Under the pieces are notes generated by a model. The model was not told the DNA's origin. It saw only the letters and a list, made by a program, of their open reading frames with translations, and made no database searches. This document shows, piece after piece, positions 1 through 29,614 of a stretch of 64,000 bases of DNA. The first letter of the stretch is position 1. The number at the start of each line of letters is the position of its first letter. The DNA is taken from assembly GCA_963965975.1 (NCBI GenBank), contig OZ014413.1, positions 1,924,501 to 1,988,500 of the forward strand. Reading direction: 5' to 3'. The position numbers and the translations under genes were made by a program. The stretch comes from Xestospongia bergquistia (Eukaryota; Porifera; Demospongiae; Haplosclerida; Petrosiidae).

Positions 1-1549
1 CAACCTTTTTCTGACGATCTACTTTATGCTGATTGATTTTGAATTCCAGATTCCTGACCATTTCTTCCCAAGACTGTTCATGCTCCCTCAAGACTTCTCG
101 TGAGGTAGACGATGATGACCCAATTGTTATCATAGCTTCCTTTTTTTCTTTTATCTCCTTTCGAAAATGGTCAATCAAAATCTGGTAATGATCAATTAAT
201 GTAGACTGGAGTTTCAGCGAACATTCTTCTCTAGTCCTTTCCCACAATGTTTGAATATCTGTCATGTGTTTAAAACTGGCTTTACAGGAAACACCAATAG
301 AAAGACCCAATGGATATATGCCACTATTTTGACAAGATTTCAACAGCTCTATCTTGTTCATGCAGTAATGCAAGTCTCTGTAGAGATTAGATAGAACATG
401 TCTCATGTCAGAAAGAAGAAGATCAGCTTGTAATGAAACTGTGGGGCTTGTGAGCTTCGGTTTTGAATCAATGGTCTTAGTTGGAGTTGTAGAAATGTCT
501 GGGTTACTTTCAGCCACTGATGAATCATTGTCAGACCTTGGATGGTTACTAAGATTGTTTGAAACCAGTTCATTGCATCTCTCAGAAGATGTTTCAGTAA
601 ATATCTGATTAGACGATCTGGACTGCTGTGATGTTATTGGAGCAACATTCGAAACATGTGACGGACTTCTCTGAAATGGTGACTGTTGTTGAAAGTGATT
701 TTCATTCTTAGCAGTTTTGTTTTCTGCTTTAGTGGAAATGCAAACAGATGTTGGCTTTGCTTCGTAATCATTTTCTTTACTGATGACTGTAATGTGTTCT
801 TTAATCACTGAAGTACTATTACTGGCAGTAGCTGGATTCATTTCATACTCTACATTAGTTGGTTTATCATTAAATGAGTTTACATGAGTCATGATATATC
901 TCTTAACTTTATGTTCCAATTCATTTGATGCTTTCCTTTTCTGTGGTAATACTGCATTCACTTTTACGCTTTTGTCTCGTGGTATTGTAACTGAACATGC
1001 CGAAGTACACCTGTCCCTCTCGACTGGTAATGTTATAGAGGAAGACATTGGATTGTAACTTTTACCATCTTGTTTGTTATCACTTGAGTAATTTTGATGA
1101 TTGCCTGAATATCCTGAATATAAAAAAACAATTTCTATTAATTGAAAACTGACTATGTGTACTACAGTTCCATTGACTCTAATGTCTATCCATTTACATA
1201 ATTAAACAAATTCAATTAATTGAAAAGCCCGCCAACTATGTGAAATCTACTGGTAAAGAATGTAACAAATACCTTGAGTGGGAAGAACTGGATGAGGCTG
1301 GTGTGTTGAATGGTTACAAGTTGGTTGACACTGTTTCGGCTCAGGTGGAATTGGTGGAGGAGGTTCGGGAGGAACTGGTGGAAAAAGAGGAGGCAAGGGA
1401 GGTACCAGTAGTGGATAGGGTGATGAAGTACTGGGTTTTGTTGTTGTATTAAAAACATCTTGGTTGGGTATAGAATAAGGAAAGGTGTGATTGGATCCAA
1501 AACCTAAGATGGCATTATAAGGATTGAAAAAATGTGTTCTTGGATCCAT
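1..1549 (-). CDS. Unrecognised Pro-rich protein, 5' part (two exons, runs off window)
   Basis: Exon 1 is 1549..1273 and exon 2 is 1113..1, still open at the window edge. Exon 1 starts with MDPRTHFF and carries a proline-rich stretch at residues about 49-71 (VPPLPPLFPPVPPEPPPP), a possible SH3/WW/EVH1 ligand. It ends in phase 1 at a GT donor. The acceptor follows TTTTTTTATATTCAG, and the joined codon is GGA. Exon 2 reads about 371 codons without a stop. It is polar and Ser/Thr/Asn-rich at first, then probably helical and charged at its end (WERTREECSLKL, then FRKEIKEKKEAM). The total seen is about 463 residues. A second AG 9 nt downstream would also keep frame. I do not recognise the family. 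The open frame, matching phases and splice sites make a real gene likely. Function is unknown; the 3' part lies outside the window. Confidence 0.72.
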
Positions 1550-2385
1550 TTGAAGGCTATGGTTGATGACTGGTTGTTTTCTAATGAAATCTCTTCTGTG
1601 GTGCTTGTTTTTATAGGCTGAGAGGTGCAGACAGGATCTTATGTATTGTTTATTTACTTGTCATGATTTATTTTAGACAAGTACTGTTTGTATATTAGAA
1701 ATCCAGTTTATTTATTTATTCCTACTAATAAGCTATGTGTCTTTGATTTCTTTGTTGTAGTTCTTCCTTTTCCTTCACTACTCAGCACTGGTCCCAATCT
1801 CCTGGTTTCAGTCTATAGGTTTCAGTTTACTATTTTCCTGGTTCCAGACTTATGATCTCAATTAATATTCTAATTCTTCATTACACATAAAACTACAAAT
1901 ATAAGACTTCCACAGTATATTAGCTTATCCAAATTTCCCCCAATATGAGTTTTGGAGATATATATCACAGAATACTTTCACAAACATATGACAAAGAATA
2001 CACAATGTAATATGTTATCATAAGAGTAATTCAAGAATCAATAACAACCACTGAACTGGGTATTTTTGGTTGCATTTTAAACACAGCATTGACATAATAC
2101 TTCAAATACATAGATCAGTGTTTTGAATAGTTATGACAGAATAATTTCCCAAACGTATAACAAAGAATACACAATGTATTATGTAATCATAACAGTAATC
2201 TAAGAGTCAGCAAAAAAACATTCATTTTCATGATCAGGCAGGCAGTAGCACTACATATGGATTCATATGTATAACATGCATTATTTATATAGCACTTTAA
2301 GTACAATAGTTTTCTTTTGTCAGGCAGACAGATCAGAGATAAGTAAGAGAGAGATAAAATCAACTCCCTTAACACTGACAAAGAA
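1550..2385. repeat. Intergenic, with a diverged direct repeat
   Basis: No convincing gene. A direct repeat of about 80 bp lies at about 1969-2047 and 2149-2227. Both copies hold the string ACAAAGAATACACAATGTA and a following TCATAA-AGTAAT stretch, offset by about 180 bp. This is the space between the divergent starts of the minus-strand gene and the first transporter, so promoters of both should lie here, but I see no clear core motif. Confidence 0.45.
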
Positions 2386-3984
2386 ATGAAAGGATTTACA
2401 ACGAGAAAACATCGACGATGCAGTCGTTATCACTTTGCTAAGATTGAATCAAAAGGTGCTATTCTTATCTTAATATGGATGGCTTTGTTAAACTTTCAGA
2501 ACTCCTTTATCATGAGTGTTCTACCAAAATCATCTATTTCAAACTTTTACTGTGAGATCACTTATGATAATGTTACCTATGCCTTGCTACTGCTGTTACC
2601 TCTAGTAGGACTTATGTCTGACATGAAACTGGGCAGGTACAGATTGATAATAGCATGTTTGAATATATGTGTTATTGGACTAATTTTAGCTTTTATTAAA
2701 GTTATCATTGAGATTGCTACCACATCTACTGTTGTTGTTTTTACTTGGGTTATTGTAGGTCTATATACACTGGCATTTATTGCATTCAGAGCTAATGTTG
2801 TACCTTATTATATAGAGCTATTAATTGGAGCATCAGGTGAACAGTTGAGCTCTGCTATTTATTGGCATTTTCTTAGCTGTGTCTTGCCTGTCTTTCTTGT
2901 TGGTACAATGCACTGTGTCTTATTGCGTTACAATTTAGAAACAGTTTATATGATCATCAATTTACTTTTTGCTGTATTCACAATCCTTGTTGCAATTGGT
3001 GGTCAATGTATGCTTAAAAGGAGTCTCGAAACATCGGATGTTATTACAAACCCTATCAAAATACTTGTTAAAGTACTTAATTATGCTAGGAAAAATAAGC
3101 AACCTACAAATCGTAGTGCTCTGACATTTTGGTTAGAAGATTATCCTCCGAGACTTGATGTAGGTAAAGAGAAATATGGTGGACCATTCTCAGAAGAGGA
3201 AGTAGAGGACGTCAAGACTACATTACGTATGGCTCCATTATTAGTTTGTATTGCAGGATATACCTTTTCTTGTATGGAAATTTATAAAGATTCGTATGTT
3301 AAAAAAGAAGACACAATTTGCATTTTAGATGACCACAATACACGTTATCTGATAGTCATCTTATTAATACTTCTCTATCAGCTTTTGATTCATCCTTGTT
3401 TTCATAATTACATTCCTAGTATGCTTAAAAGAATAGGTTTGGGACTATTTCTTACTCTGATTAGTAATATATCTCTAATGCTGATTGATATGATGGGATA
3501 TCAGCATGCAATAGAAACTACAAATAATACCTCATTTGATAATGTGACTTCAATGGGTTTTGTGAGTTTCTATTGGACAATACCATCTCATGTTATATGT
3601 GGTATTGCTTATGTTCTTGTATTTATAACTTCACTGGAGTTTACTGTGGCTCAGTCTCCGAGACAAATGAGAGGATTAATGGTGGGCTTGTGGTATGCAG
3701 CTGTTGGATTGGGTCTTCTTGTCAGTGGGAATATTCACTTTCTGTTAAAGCAGAATGTTACCAGTGAGGTTCCTTCATTAGGTCATGAATTTTATTATTA
3801 TCTTGTGAGAATTGTGGTTGTTAGTGTCATTCTCATTGTGTTTTTAATCCTGGCCAGACATTATAAGCTACGTAGAAGAGGTCATGATTATAACATGTAT
3901 CTGACTGTTGATAAGGTTTATGATAAGTATTTGAGCCAAAAGGATTTAATTAATGCAAGTCATGAATATGGCACTATTGATTGA
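2386..3984 (+). CDS. POT/SLC15-like proton-coupled peptide transporter, paralogue 1
   Basis: Single-exon, 532 residues, many hydrophobic segments. Family features are GLMSDMKLGRYR at about residue 75, where the POT loop motif (G-x-x-[AS]-D-x-x-x-G-[KR]) sits, and NVVPYYIELLIGASGEQLSS followed by AIYWHF at about 140-165. The cytosolic linker has LDVGKEKYGGPFSEEEVEDV at about 255-280. LTVAQSPRQMRGLMVGLWY at about 425-445 is the late TM-loop motif of POT proteins. Family members move di/tripeptides or nitrogenous solutes with protons; the substrate here is unknown. It is the diverged first member of a same-strand triplet. The start follows TGACAAAGAA, and paralogue alignment (charged N-terminus, then TM1) supports it. 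Confidence 0.75.
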   Translation: MKGFTTRKHRRCSRYHFAKIESKGAILILIWMALLNFQNSFIMSVLPKSSISNFYCEITYDNVTYALLLLLPLVGLMSDMKLGRYRLIIACLNICVIGLILAFIKVIIEIATTSTVVVFTWVIVGLYTLAFIAFRANVVPYYIELLIGASGEQLSSAIYWHFLSCVLPVFLVGTMHCVLLRYNLETVYMIINLLFAVFTILVAIGGQCMLKRSLETSDVITNPIKILVKVLNYARKNKQPTNRSALTFWLEDYPPRLDVGKEKYGGPFSEEEVEDVKTTLRMAPLLVCIAGYTFSCMEIYKDSYVKKEDTICILDDHNTRYLIVILLILLYQLLIHPCFHNYIPSMLKRIGLGLFLTLISNISLMLIDMMGYQHAIETTNNTSFDNVTSMGFVSFYWTIPSHVICGIAYVLVFITSLEFTVAQSPRQMRGLMVGLWYAAVGLGLLVSGNIHFLLKQNVTSEVPSLGHEFYYYLVRIVVVSVILIVFLILARHYKLRRRGHDYNMYLTVDKVYDKYLSQKDLINASHEYGTID

Positions 3985-4971
3985 AATCTTAATTGTATGT
4001 TATGTAGTTTTATTTTTTTTTTAAAGTTAATTTAGTTTGTTATATGTTCACAGTACCCCCTCTGTTTATTTAAAGACATTTTATTGAAAAATATCTTTGC
4101 ACGTGACAAAGAAAGGAAGTTGAGAAGGATACGTATCATGAATGTAATTATCTCATCATTAGCCCACAATAGCATTATTGACTATTAGTGTTTAAATGCA
4201 AACAAAACGCATATTACTGTCACTGACTTACTCACAATTTTAAAGTTTTATTATTAGTTACGAAAATTTTTGGAAGGACAAGAAGTCCTTGATATTTCAA
4301 TAATGACGATTAATGTATATTGTATGTAAAGTGAAGAGAGACTACAACACACAAGAATAGTGATGTGATGATACTTGCCAGTGTTTGTCAAGGTGTGCAA
4401 TAACATGTTATATTTATTTGAAACGATGTTAATTGTAAGTGTAGTGGTGACTTATTGGTTAGTGCTTGTGCTGTTGTAAAGAGCCAGGGAGGGGATGAAG
4501 TAGATAATAATGATATGCAGTGTACAGGTACTGCAATATTTGTATTATGAGTGTATATACATATGTGTGTGTGTATGTGACCTGATTTGTAATAAGGGAC
4601 CACTTCAGTTGTGATGTGATTTATAAAAAGGGACCACTGTTAAAACACCTCAATAAACAGAGTAACTGACAGTTGAACTCACTATTACCCAAAATAACAT
4701 AATATACAAATAACAAAATCAAAATTTAGTCACTAAAGCCATATGTAATATCATCAATTCACAAAGTAGCACATTTCAAATCTCAATTAGTAAAGAACTA
4801 CAAATGAAAGTGAAATCACTTTTATATCTATTTGTGTGTATGTAGTATGTTAAATTGAAGTATAGATACATTGTGTCCCTGCTAGTATATGGCTGTGTAA
4901 TACACAATTACATATATAATGAACACTGAATTAGGATACAGGTTGAGACTGATTGGCAATAAAGAGTTAGA
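3985..4971. other. Intergenic spacer between transporter 1 and 2
   Basis: No gene seen. From about 4255 on, the sequence recurs in diverged form at about 7085-7709. One shared block holds AAGGGACCACTT (about 4595 and 6855); another precedes the start codons (ATATGGCTGTGTAATACACA at about 4888 and 7627). The spacer therefore duplicated with the gene and probably includes its promoter. Confidence 0.5.
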
Positions 4972-6522
4972 ATGAAATGTCTTCATAGACAGTGTATTGG
5001 CTTCAATGCTGCATTGCTGGGTCTACTTTGGATTGGACTCTTAAGTTTGGTTAATGGAATTGTACTTGCTATCTTAATTCCATCAGATTATGAGTCATCA
5101 AAAAATTTGTTTGTTAACTTTAACAATGCTGCATTTCTATTATTGCCGATAGTAGGACTTATAACAGATATGTGGATTGGACGATACAAACTGGTTGTTT
5201 CATGTGTATATTTGTCCTACATTGGAATGATAGCAGCTATTGTGACTTTAATATTGAAGCTGTTTCATTATAAGCTTATTGCACTGAATTGGTTGACAAT
5301 TGTTACATTTACTTTACCATTTGGCACCGTAAGAGCTAATGTTGTACCTTTTTACATTGAACAGATGATTGAGGGATCGGGTCAGGAGCTTAGCTCTGCT
5401 ATTTACTGGCATTTTACAGCATTAATTTTTCCTTTGGTTTTGCAGAAATTGTCATTTTGTTTTCTTTCAAATAAAAACTTGATCATTGTGATAGCAGTTG
5501 TATGCATTTCTTGTTGCTTAGTGGTTGTTATAATTTGTCATATAATATTTAGAAAGACCATCATTAATGGATACAAGCTTGGAAATCCAATTAAATTAAT
5601 TTTTCAAGTATTAAATTATGCCAGGAAGAACAAGTGCCCAAGGAATCGTAGTTCTCTGACCTACTGGGAAGATGGTTACCCATCAAGACTAGACCTTGGT
5701 AAAGAGAAATATGGTGGTCCTTTCTTAGAGGAGGAGGTAGAAGATGTCAAGACAGTATTTCGGTTAATTCCCTTATTGATTGTGATATTGGCTATTCTGT
5801 TTTCTTGCAGAGAGTCATTGTGGATAAAGAAGCTGTATTACAATCTTGAAGAAAGCAATGATGTCATTCCTACATGCATTGTTAAAGGATCACTTCCTTC
5901 ATATTTAATAATTCTGGTATTTATATTCACCCATCTATTCATAATGTATCCATTTTGTTACCGTTACTTACCAAGTATGCTGAAAAGAATTGGGTTTGGT
6001 GTGTGTTTTAGTATTATTGGTAGTGTTACATATATGGGTGTAGCAGTAAGGACTCACCAATGGAATGATTTCAATGGATGCTTACTAAATGTTGTCAACA
6101 TGACTGGCTTATCCACCACTCATTATATTTGGCTTATCCCATCGCAATTACTTTGTGGATTTGGATACTTCCTGGGTATAGTGACATCATTGGAGTTAAC
6201 TGTTGCTCAATCGCCTTGTCACATGAGAGAGCTAATGGTCGGATTGTGGTATTGTATATATGGAGTTGGAGAGTTGGTCAGTTACAATATCTATCATGTA
6301 TTTCAGTATATAGAAGAACCAAGACTCGGCTGTGGTTTCTACTATTACTTAACTAAAGGGCTTATGGCTACTCTCTTGTTAATAATTTTTCTGGTATTAG
6401 CTAAACGTTACAAATTACGAGTGAGAGAGAATGAAGTCAATGTGTACTTGTTAATTGATAAACACTATGATAAGTATTTACGACAAAAAGAATTGCATAA
6501 AAAGAACTACAACTCTTTTTAA
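4972..6522 (+). CDS. POT/SLC15-like transporter, paralogue 2
   Basis: Single-exon, 516 residues, same architecture as its neighbours. It has GLITDMWIGRYK at about residue 62, NVVPFYIEQMIEGSGQELSS with AIYWHF at about 123-149, the linker LDLGKEKYGGPFLEEEVEDV at about 238, and LTVAQSPCHMRELMVGLWY near the end. In the last motif paralogues 1 and 3 have MRGL where this copy has MREL, a Gly-to-Glu change at a family-conserved position. It is a close copy of paralogue 3, differing by scattered substitutions and small indels. The start is shared with paralogue 3 (MKCL-RQCIGFN). Substrate unknown. Confidence 0.75.
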   Translation: MKCLHRQCIGFNAALLGLLWIGLLSLVNGIVLAILIPSDYESSKNLFVNFNNAAFLLLPIVGLITDMWIGRYKLVVSCVYLSYIGMIAAIVTLILKLFHYKLIALNWLTIVTFTLPFGTVRANVVPFYIEQMIEGSGQELSSAIYWHFTALIFPLVLQKLSFCFLSNKNLIIVIAVVCISCCLVVVIICHIIFRKTIINGYKLGNPIKLIFQVLNYARKNKCPRNRSSLTYWEDGYPSRLDLGKEKYGGPFLEEEVEDVKTVFRLIPLLIVILAILFSCRESLWIKKLYYNLEESNDVIPTCIVKGSLPSYLIILVFIFTHLFIMYPFCYRYLPSMLKRIGFGVCFSIIGSVTYMGVAVRTHQWNDFNGCLLNVVNMTGLSTTHYIWLIPSQLLCGFGYFLGIVTSLELTVAQSPCHMRELMVGLWYCIYGVGELVSYNIYHVFQYIEEPRLGCGFYYYLTKGLMATLLLIIFLVLAKRYKLRVRENEVNVYLLIDKHYDKYLRQKELHKKNYNSF

Positions 6523-7709
6523 TGTATTCTCTGTTAACTGAATTCAACAAATTGTAATTTAAAACTTTTACTTTTAGTGTTTTACATTGTGAATAATTGA
6601 TGTTACTTATTTTTGGAATAATAGAGTATTCAAATGAATACATGCTATATGGTACATATATAATAGTTAATATACTTATTGTACTGTTAGCTAAATATAT
6701 CCAGTCAGTACATTATGAGAATGTCATTCTTCAAATTAGTACATTTAAGTTAGTTTAATTTCTCATAAAAATAAAATACAGTATTCAAGTACTGCAATAT
6801 TAGTATTATGAGTGTATATATTACATACATGTGTGTGCGTGACCTGATTTCCAATAAGGGACCACTTCAGTCAAAACAATTGTGATGTGATTTATAAAAA
6901 GGGATCACTGTTGAAAGACCACAATAAACAGTTTTGTATACATAGATACAGTTTCATGAATAGTTGTACAGATATATGTTAAGTACATGTATACAAAACT
7001 CCTTTTGTGATGTTTCAACAGTAATCCTTTTCATAAATCATGTCACAAATTTTTTGCCAGAAGTATTTTTTTTGAAGTTTTATTATCAGTTAAGATGAAT
7101 TTTTGGAGGACAAGCAAGTCCTAAATATTTCAACTGTAAAGATTGATATAGTGCATATGTATGGTTAAAAAGTACATACATAAAAGAATAGTGATGGCAA
7201 TGATACTTGCCAAGGAACTTGTCTGTCAAGGTCTACAATTATATATTATATTTATTTGATATGATGTTGAATTGTGTTAATTGTGTGATTTTAAGTACAG
7301 TGGTGACTTATTGGTTAGTGCTACATATGGCTTTAGTGACTAAATTTTGATTTAATTATATGCATAATCTTATATTATGTGATTTTAGATATTAGTCAGT
7401 TCAGCTGTCAGTAACTATGGCATTTAGTCTGTACACTGTATATTGTCATGATCTATTTCACCCCTTTCTTTCTCTTTACAACAATACAAGTATCAATTTA
7501 CAAAGTAGCACATTTCAATTCTCAATTAGTAAACAACTACAAATAAAAGTGAAATTACTTGTTATATCTATTTGTGTGTATGTAGTATGTTAAATTGAAG
7601 TGTAGATACATTGTGTACCTGCTAGTATATGGCTGTGTAATACACAATTACATATATCAGGAGCATGCAGACTGAATTAGGATACACTGATTGGCAATAG
7701 AGCGTTAGA
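6523..7709. other. Intergenic spacer between transporter 2 and 3
   Basis: No gene seen. The first 200 bp (3' flank of transporter 2) recur after transporter 3 at 9291-9475. The last 200 bp match the spacer before transporter 2. This fixes the edges of the duplicated unit and shows that flanks as well as coding sequence were copied. Confidence 0.5.
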
Positions 7710-9290
7710 ATGAAATGTCTTCGTAGACAGTGTATTGGCTTCAATGCTGCATTGCTGGGTCTGCTTTGGATTGGACTCTTAAGTTTGATTAATGGAATTG
7801 TGCTTGCTATCTTAATTCCATCAGCTTATGAGCCATCAGATAATATATTTGCTAACTTTAATAATGCCGCACTTCTATTACTGCCGATAGTTGGACTTAT
7901 AACTGATATGTGGATTGGACGATACAAACTGGTTGTTTCATGTGTATATTTGTCCTACATTGGAATGATAGCTGCTATTGTGACTTTAATATTGAAGCTG
8001 TTTCATTATGAGTCTACTGCACTGAATTGGCTGACAGTTGTCATATTTACTTTACCATTTGGCACTGTAAGAGCTAATGTTGTACCTTTTTACATTGAAC
8101 AGATGATTGAGGGATCAGGTCAGGAGCTTAGCTTTGCTATTTACTGGCATTTTACAGCATTAATTTTTCCTTTGGTTTTGCAAAAATTGTCATTTTGTTT
8201 TCTTTCAAATAGAAACTTGATCATTGTACATGTGATATCAGTTGTATGCATTTCTTGTTGCTTAGTGGCTATTATTATTTGTCATATAATATTTAGAAAG
8301 ACCATTATTAATGGATACAAGTTTGGAAATCCAATTAAATTAATTCTTCAAGTATTAAATTATGCCAGGAAGAACAAGTGCCCAAGGAGTCGTAGTTCCC
8401 TGACCTACTGGGAGGATGATTACCCATCAAGACTAGACCTTGGTAAAGAGAAATATGGTGGACCTTTCTTAGAGGAGGAGGTAGAAGATGTCAAGACAGT
8501 ATTTCGGTTAATTCCCTTATTGATTGTGATATTGGCTTTTCTGTTTTCTTGCAGAGAGTTATTGTGGATAAAGAAACTGTATTATGATCTTGAAGCAAGC
8601 AATGATGTCATTCCTACATGCATTGTTAAAGAGTCACTTCCATCGCAATTAACAATTCTGATATTTATATTCACCCATCTATTCATAATGTATCCATTTT
8701 GTTACCGTTACTTACCAAGTATGCTGAAAAGAATTGGGTTTGGTGTATGTTTTAGTATTATTGGCAGTGTTACATACATGGCTGTAGCAGTAAAGACTCA
8801 ACAATGGAATGATTTCAATGGATGCTTATTAAATGTTGCCAACATGACTGGCCATGGCTTATCCACCACTCATTATATTTGGCTTATCCCATCACAAATA
8901 CTTTGTGGAATTGGATACTTCCTGGTTTTAATGACATCATTGGAGTTAACTGTTGCTCAATCGCCTTGTCACATGAGAGGGCTAATGGTTGGATTGTGGT
9001 ATTGTATATATGGAGCTGGAGAGTTGGTCAGTTACAATATCTATTATTTATTTCAGTATATAGAAGAACCAAGACTCGGCTGTGGTTTCTACTATTACTT
9101 AACTAAAGGGCTTATGGCTACTCTCTTGTTAATAATTTTTCTGGTATTAGCTAAACGTTACAAATTACGAGTGAGAGAGAATGAAGTCAATGTGTACTTG
9201 TTAATTGATAAACACTATGATAAGTATTTACGACAAAAAGAATTGCATGAAAACAACTACAACACTTTTAATGTACTCTCTGTTAACTGA
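7710..9290 (+). CDS. POT/SLC15-like transporter, paralogue 3
   Basis: Single-exon, 526 residues, the closest relative of paralogue 2. Loop motif GLITDMWIGRYK; periplasmic-type segment NVVPFYIEQMIEGSGQELSF with AIYWHF, where Phe replaces the Ser-Ser of the other two copies; conserved linker LDLGKEKYGGPFLEEEVEDV; late motif LTVAQSPCHMRGLMVGLWY with the usual Gly. The C-terminus runs about 8 residues longer than in paralogue 2 because of changes near the stop. Probably a multipass plasma-membrane or lysosomal transporter. Substrate not predictable from sequence. Confidence 0.75.
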   Translation: MKCLRRQCIGFNAALLGLLWIGLLSLINGIVLAILIPSAYEPSDNIFANFNNAALLLLPIVGLITDMWIGRYKLVVSCVYLSYIGMIAAIVTLILKLFHYESTALNWLTVVIFTLPFGTVRANVVPFYIEQMIEGSGQELSFAIYWHFTALIFPLVLQKLSFCFLSNRNLIIVHVISVVCISCCLVAIIICHIIFRKTIINGYKFGNPIKLILQVLNYARKNKCPRSRSSLTYWEDDYPSRLDLGKEKYGGPFLEEEVEDVKTVFRLIPLLIVILAFLFSCRELLWIKKLYYDLEASNDVIPTCIVKESLPSQLTILIFIFTHLFIMYPFCYRYLPSMLKRIGFGVCFSIIGSVTYMAVAVKTQQWNDFNGCLLNVANMTGHGLSTTHYIWLIPSQILCGIGYFLVLMTSLELTVAQSPCHMRGLMVGLWYCIYGAGELVSYNIYYLFQYIEEPRLGCGFYYYLTKGLMATLLLIIFLVLAKRYKLRVRENEVNVYLLIDKHYDKYLRQKELHENNYNTFNVLSVN

Positions 9291-9484
9291 ATTCAATAAA
9301 TTGTATTTTAAAAACTGCTTTTAATATTTTACATTGAGAACAATTGATGTTTCTGAAAATATTTTTTGAAGAATAGAGTATTCAAATGAATACATGTTAT
9401 ATGGTACATATATAATAGTTAATATACTTATTGTACTGTTAGCTAAATATATCCAGTCAGTACATTATGAGAATGCAAATTAAT

Positions 9485-9690
9485 ATTATGAGTGTGTGTA
9501 TTATATATACATATAGTCACACACACACATATATTATATATATATTATTTATATTATATATAATATATATATATATATTATTTATATATATATATATATT
9601 ATTTGTATATATAATATATATATATATATAAAATATATGTATTATATATATTATAATATAATATATATAATATATAATATAATTTAGAAA
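9485..9690. repeat. AT-rich simple repeat
   Basis: A run of TA/TATT repeats with ACACAC at its left edge and no coding potential. It marks the right edge of the transporter duplication. Confidence 0.8.
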
Positions 9691-10038
9691 TAGTATAATT
9701 TTAAAATGAAAAAAAATTCAACATGAATTAGTAATATTACGATAATTTAATAGTCTTATATAATATAATTCATTTGTTCTCTTCATCTGGTGATTTCTTT
9801 CGCTGAAAAGGATCTGACCACACCCTCATACCTATTGAACAATAGGTACTCAATAACTTATTACAAAGTGTGTAATTATGTATTGTCTCCATAGAAACCA
9901 TTATAATCATTATAAATGGTTTGAATTATATATATTAGTTTGCATTACATGATGTCTTTATCCGTAAATTCATTTATCCATTTGCCTTAAATGTCCATCC
10001 ATCTCATTATCCATCTGTCCATTTCTCTATTCATCCAT

Positions 10039-10640
10039 TCATTCTCTAATACCTCCTGGTTGAGTCTCTTCTAAAGGAATTTTATCTCTGATCCATTTTT
10101 GTTTGTTTCCTTTTAAAAAGAGATAAAAGAAAGTCACTATAACAACTAAATTCCCTCAAATGGTACACATAACATATATAGTTAGTGCCAGTTCCTAATA
10201 TAATTATATTAAGTTTTAACATACATAGGAACTAAGATGACCACACCCTCTGTCATTTTAGCATATAATTTACTCACTATGATAACGACATGTTAAGTGA
10301 TCATGATATAATCTGGTTAATTTACCAGTAAACATATACATGTTTTAATGTAAAATTAACGAGTGTAGGCAGTTCCAAGACTTTGGATTTAGGGTCCAAA
10401 TATAAAATCGGTTTTCAGTAAAAAATTTTATTCTATTAGGACTCAATATTACAATAAAGAAGGTTATTATATAGAAAAGTTCTATTGACTATGGTCATTG
10501 GTCAGCAGTGTGATCATTGTCTTACTGTATTTTTCTGGGTGGAGTTTGGGATCAATAATTACAGGATATATAGCTAGTCCTAGTACTGCTATAAACCCTC
10601 CAACAAGTGCTACACTTCTCAACGTTCCACTAATCATCAT
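10039..10640 (-). CDS. SMIM20: SMIM20/MITRAC7-like small inner-membrane protein, two exons
   Basis: Exon 1 is 10640..10526 and exon 2 is 10109..10039, joining in phase 1 to 61 residues. Exon 1 encodes MMISGTLRSVALVGGF, then a single membrane segment (residues about 10-27) and AIYPVIIDPKLHPEKY. This fits the SMIM20 pattern: a short basic N-terminus, one TM with GGF, a Tyr-Pro after it and a basic/EEY-like segment. Exon 2 gives KQKWIRDKIPLEETQPGGI, parallel to the family's ...Q.DVQPPGL tail. Donor GTAAGA; acceptor TTTTTAAAAG. In vertebrates SMIM20 stabilises newly made COX1 during complex IV assembly in mitochondria. The human protein is 67 residues, so length fits. It is head-to-head with THOC2. 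Assignment is from remembered family sequence, hence moderate confidence. Confidence 0.62.
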
Positions 10641-10861
10641 ACTACTGAGGATACAGCTAATATCGTATTCTTCCGTATAATGAATATTTAATTACTATTA
10701 TAATATTAGTATAATAGTTACGTATGCTATTATAATTAATAAAAATAATTACGTTTATTAGTTTACGGAGATATCCGGATATAAGCAGAACACGACACAT
10801 GGTGGATCTTGAGTGAGTTGTTCTGAAGACCTCAAAACAAAACACTAAAACTGTTTTAGAA
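10641..10861. promoter_or_regulatory. Bidirectional promoter region, SMIM20-like / THOC2
   Basis: Only 221 bp separate the two divergent start codons. The region is very AT-rich at its left end and less so near THOC2 (about 10770-10860). I see no clear TATA or CCAAT box, so the call rests on gene arrangement. Confidence 0.5.

Positions 10862-29614
<18,753 letters not shown>

Larger units (their letters stand above)
4255..9480 (+). repeat. Tandem gene duplication (transporters 2 and 3 with flanks)
   Basis: Unit 1 is about 4255-6720 and unit 2 about 7085-9480. Similarity continues through the upstream spacer, the single exon and about 200 bp of 3' flank, then ends at the AT-rich satellite. The third transporter (2386) shares only protein-level similarity and so split off earlier. 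Confidence 0.7.

Noticed and set aside
10498-10680. Plus-strand 60-residue frame with a hydrophobic segment
   Set aside because: Antisense shadow of exon 1 of the SMIM20-like gene, which has splice sites and a family match.
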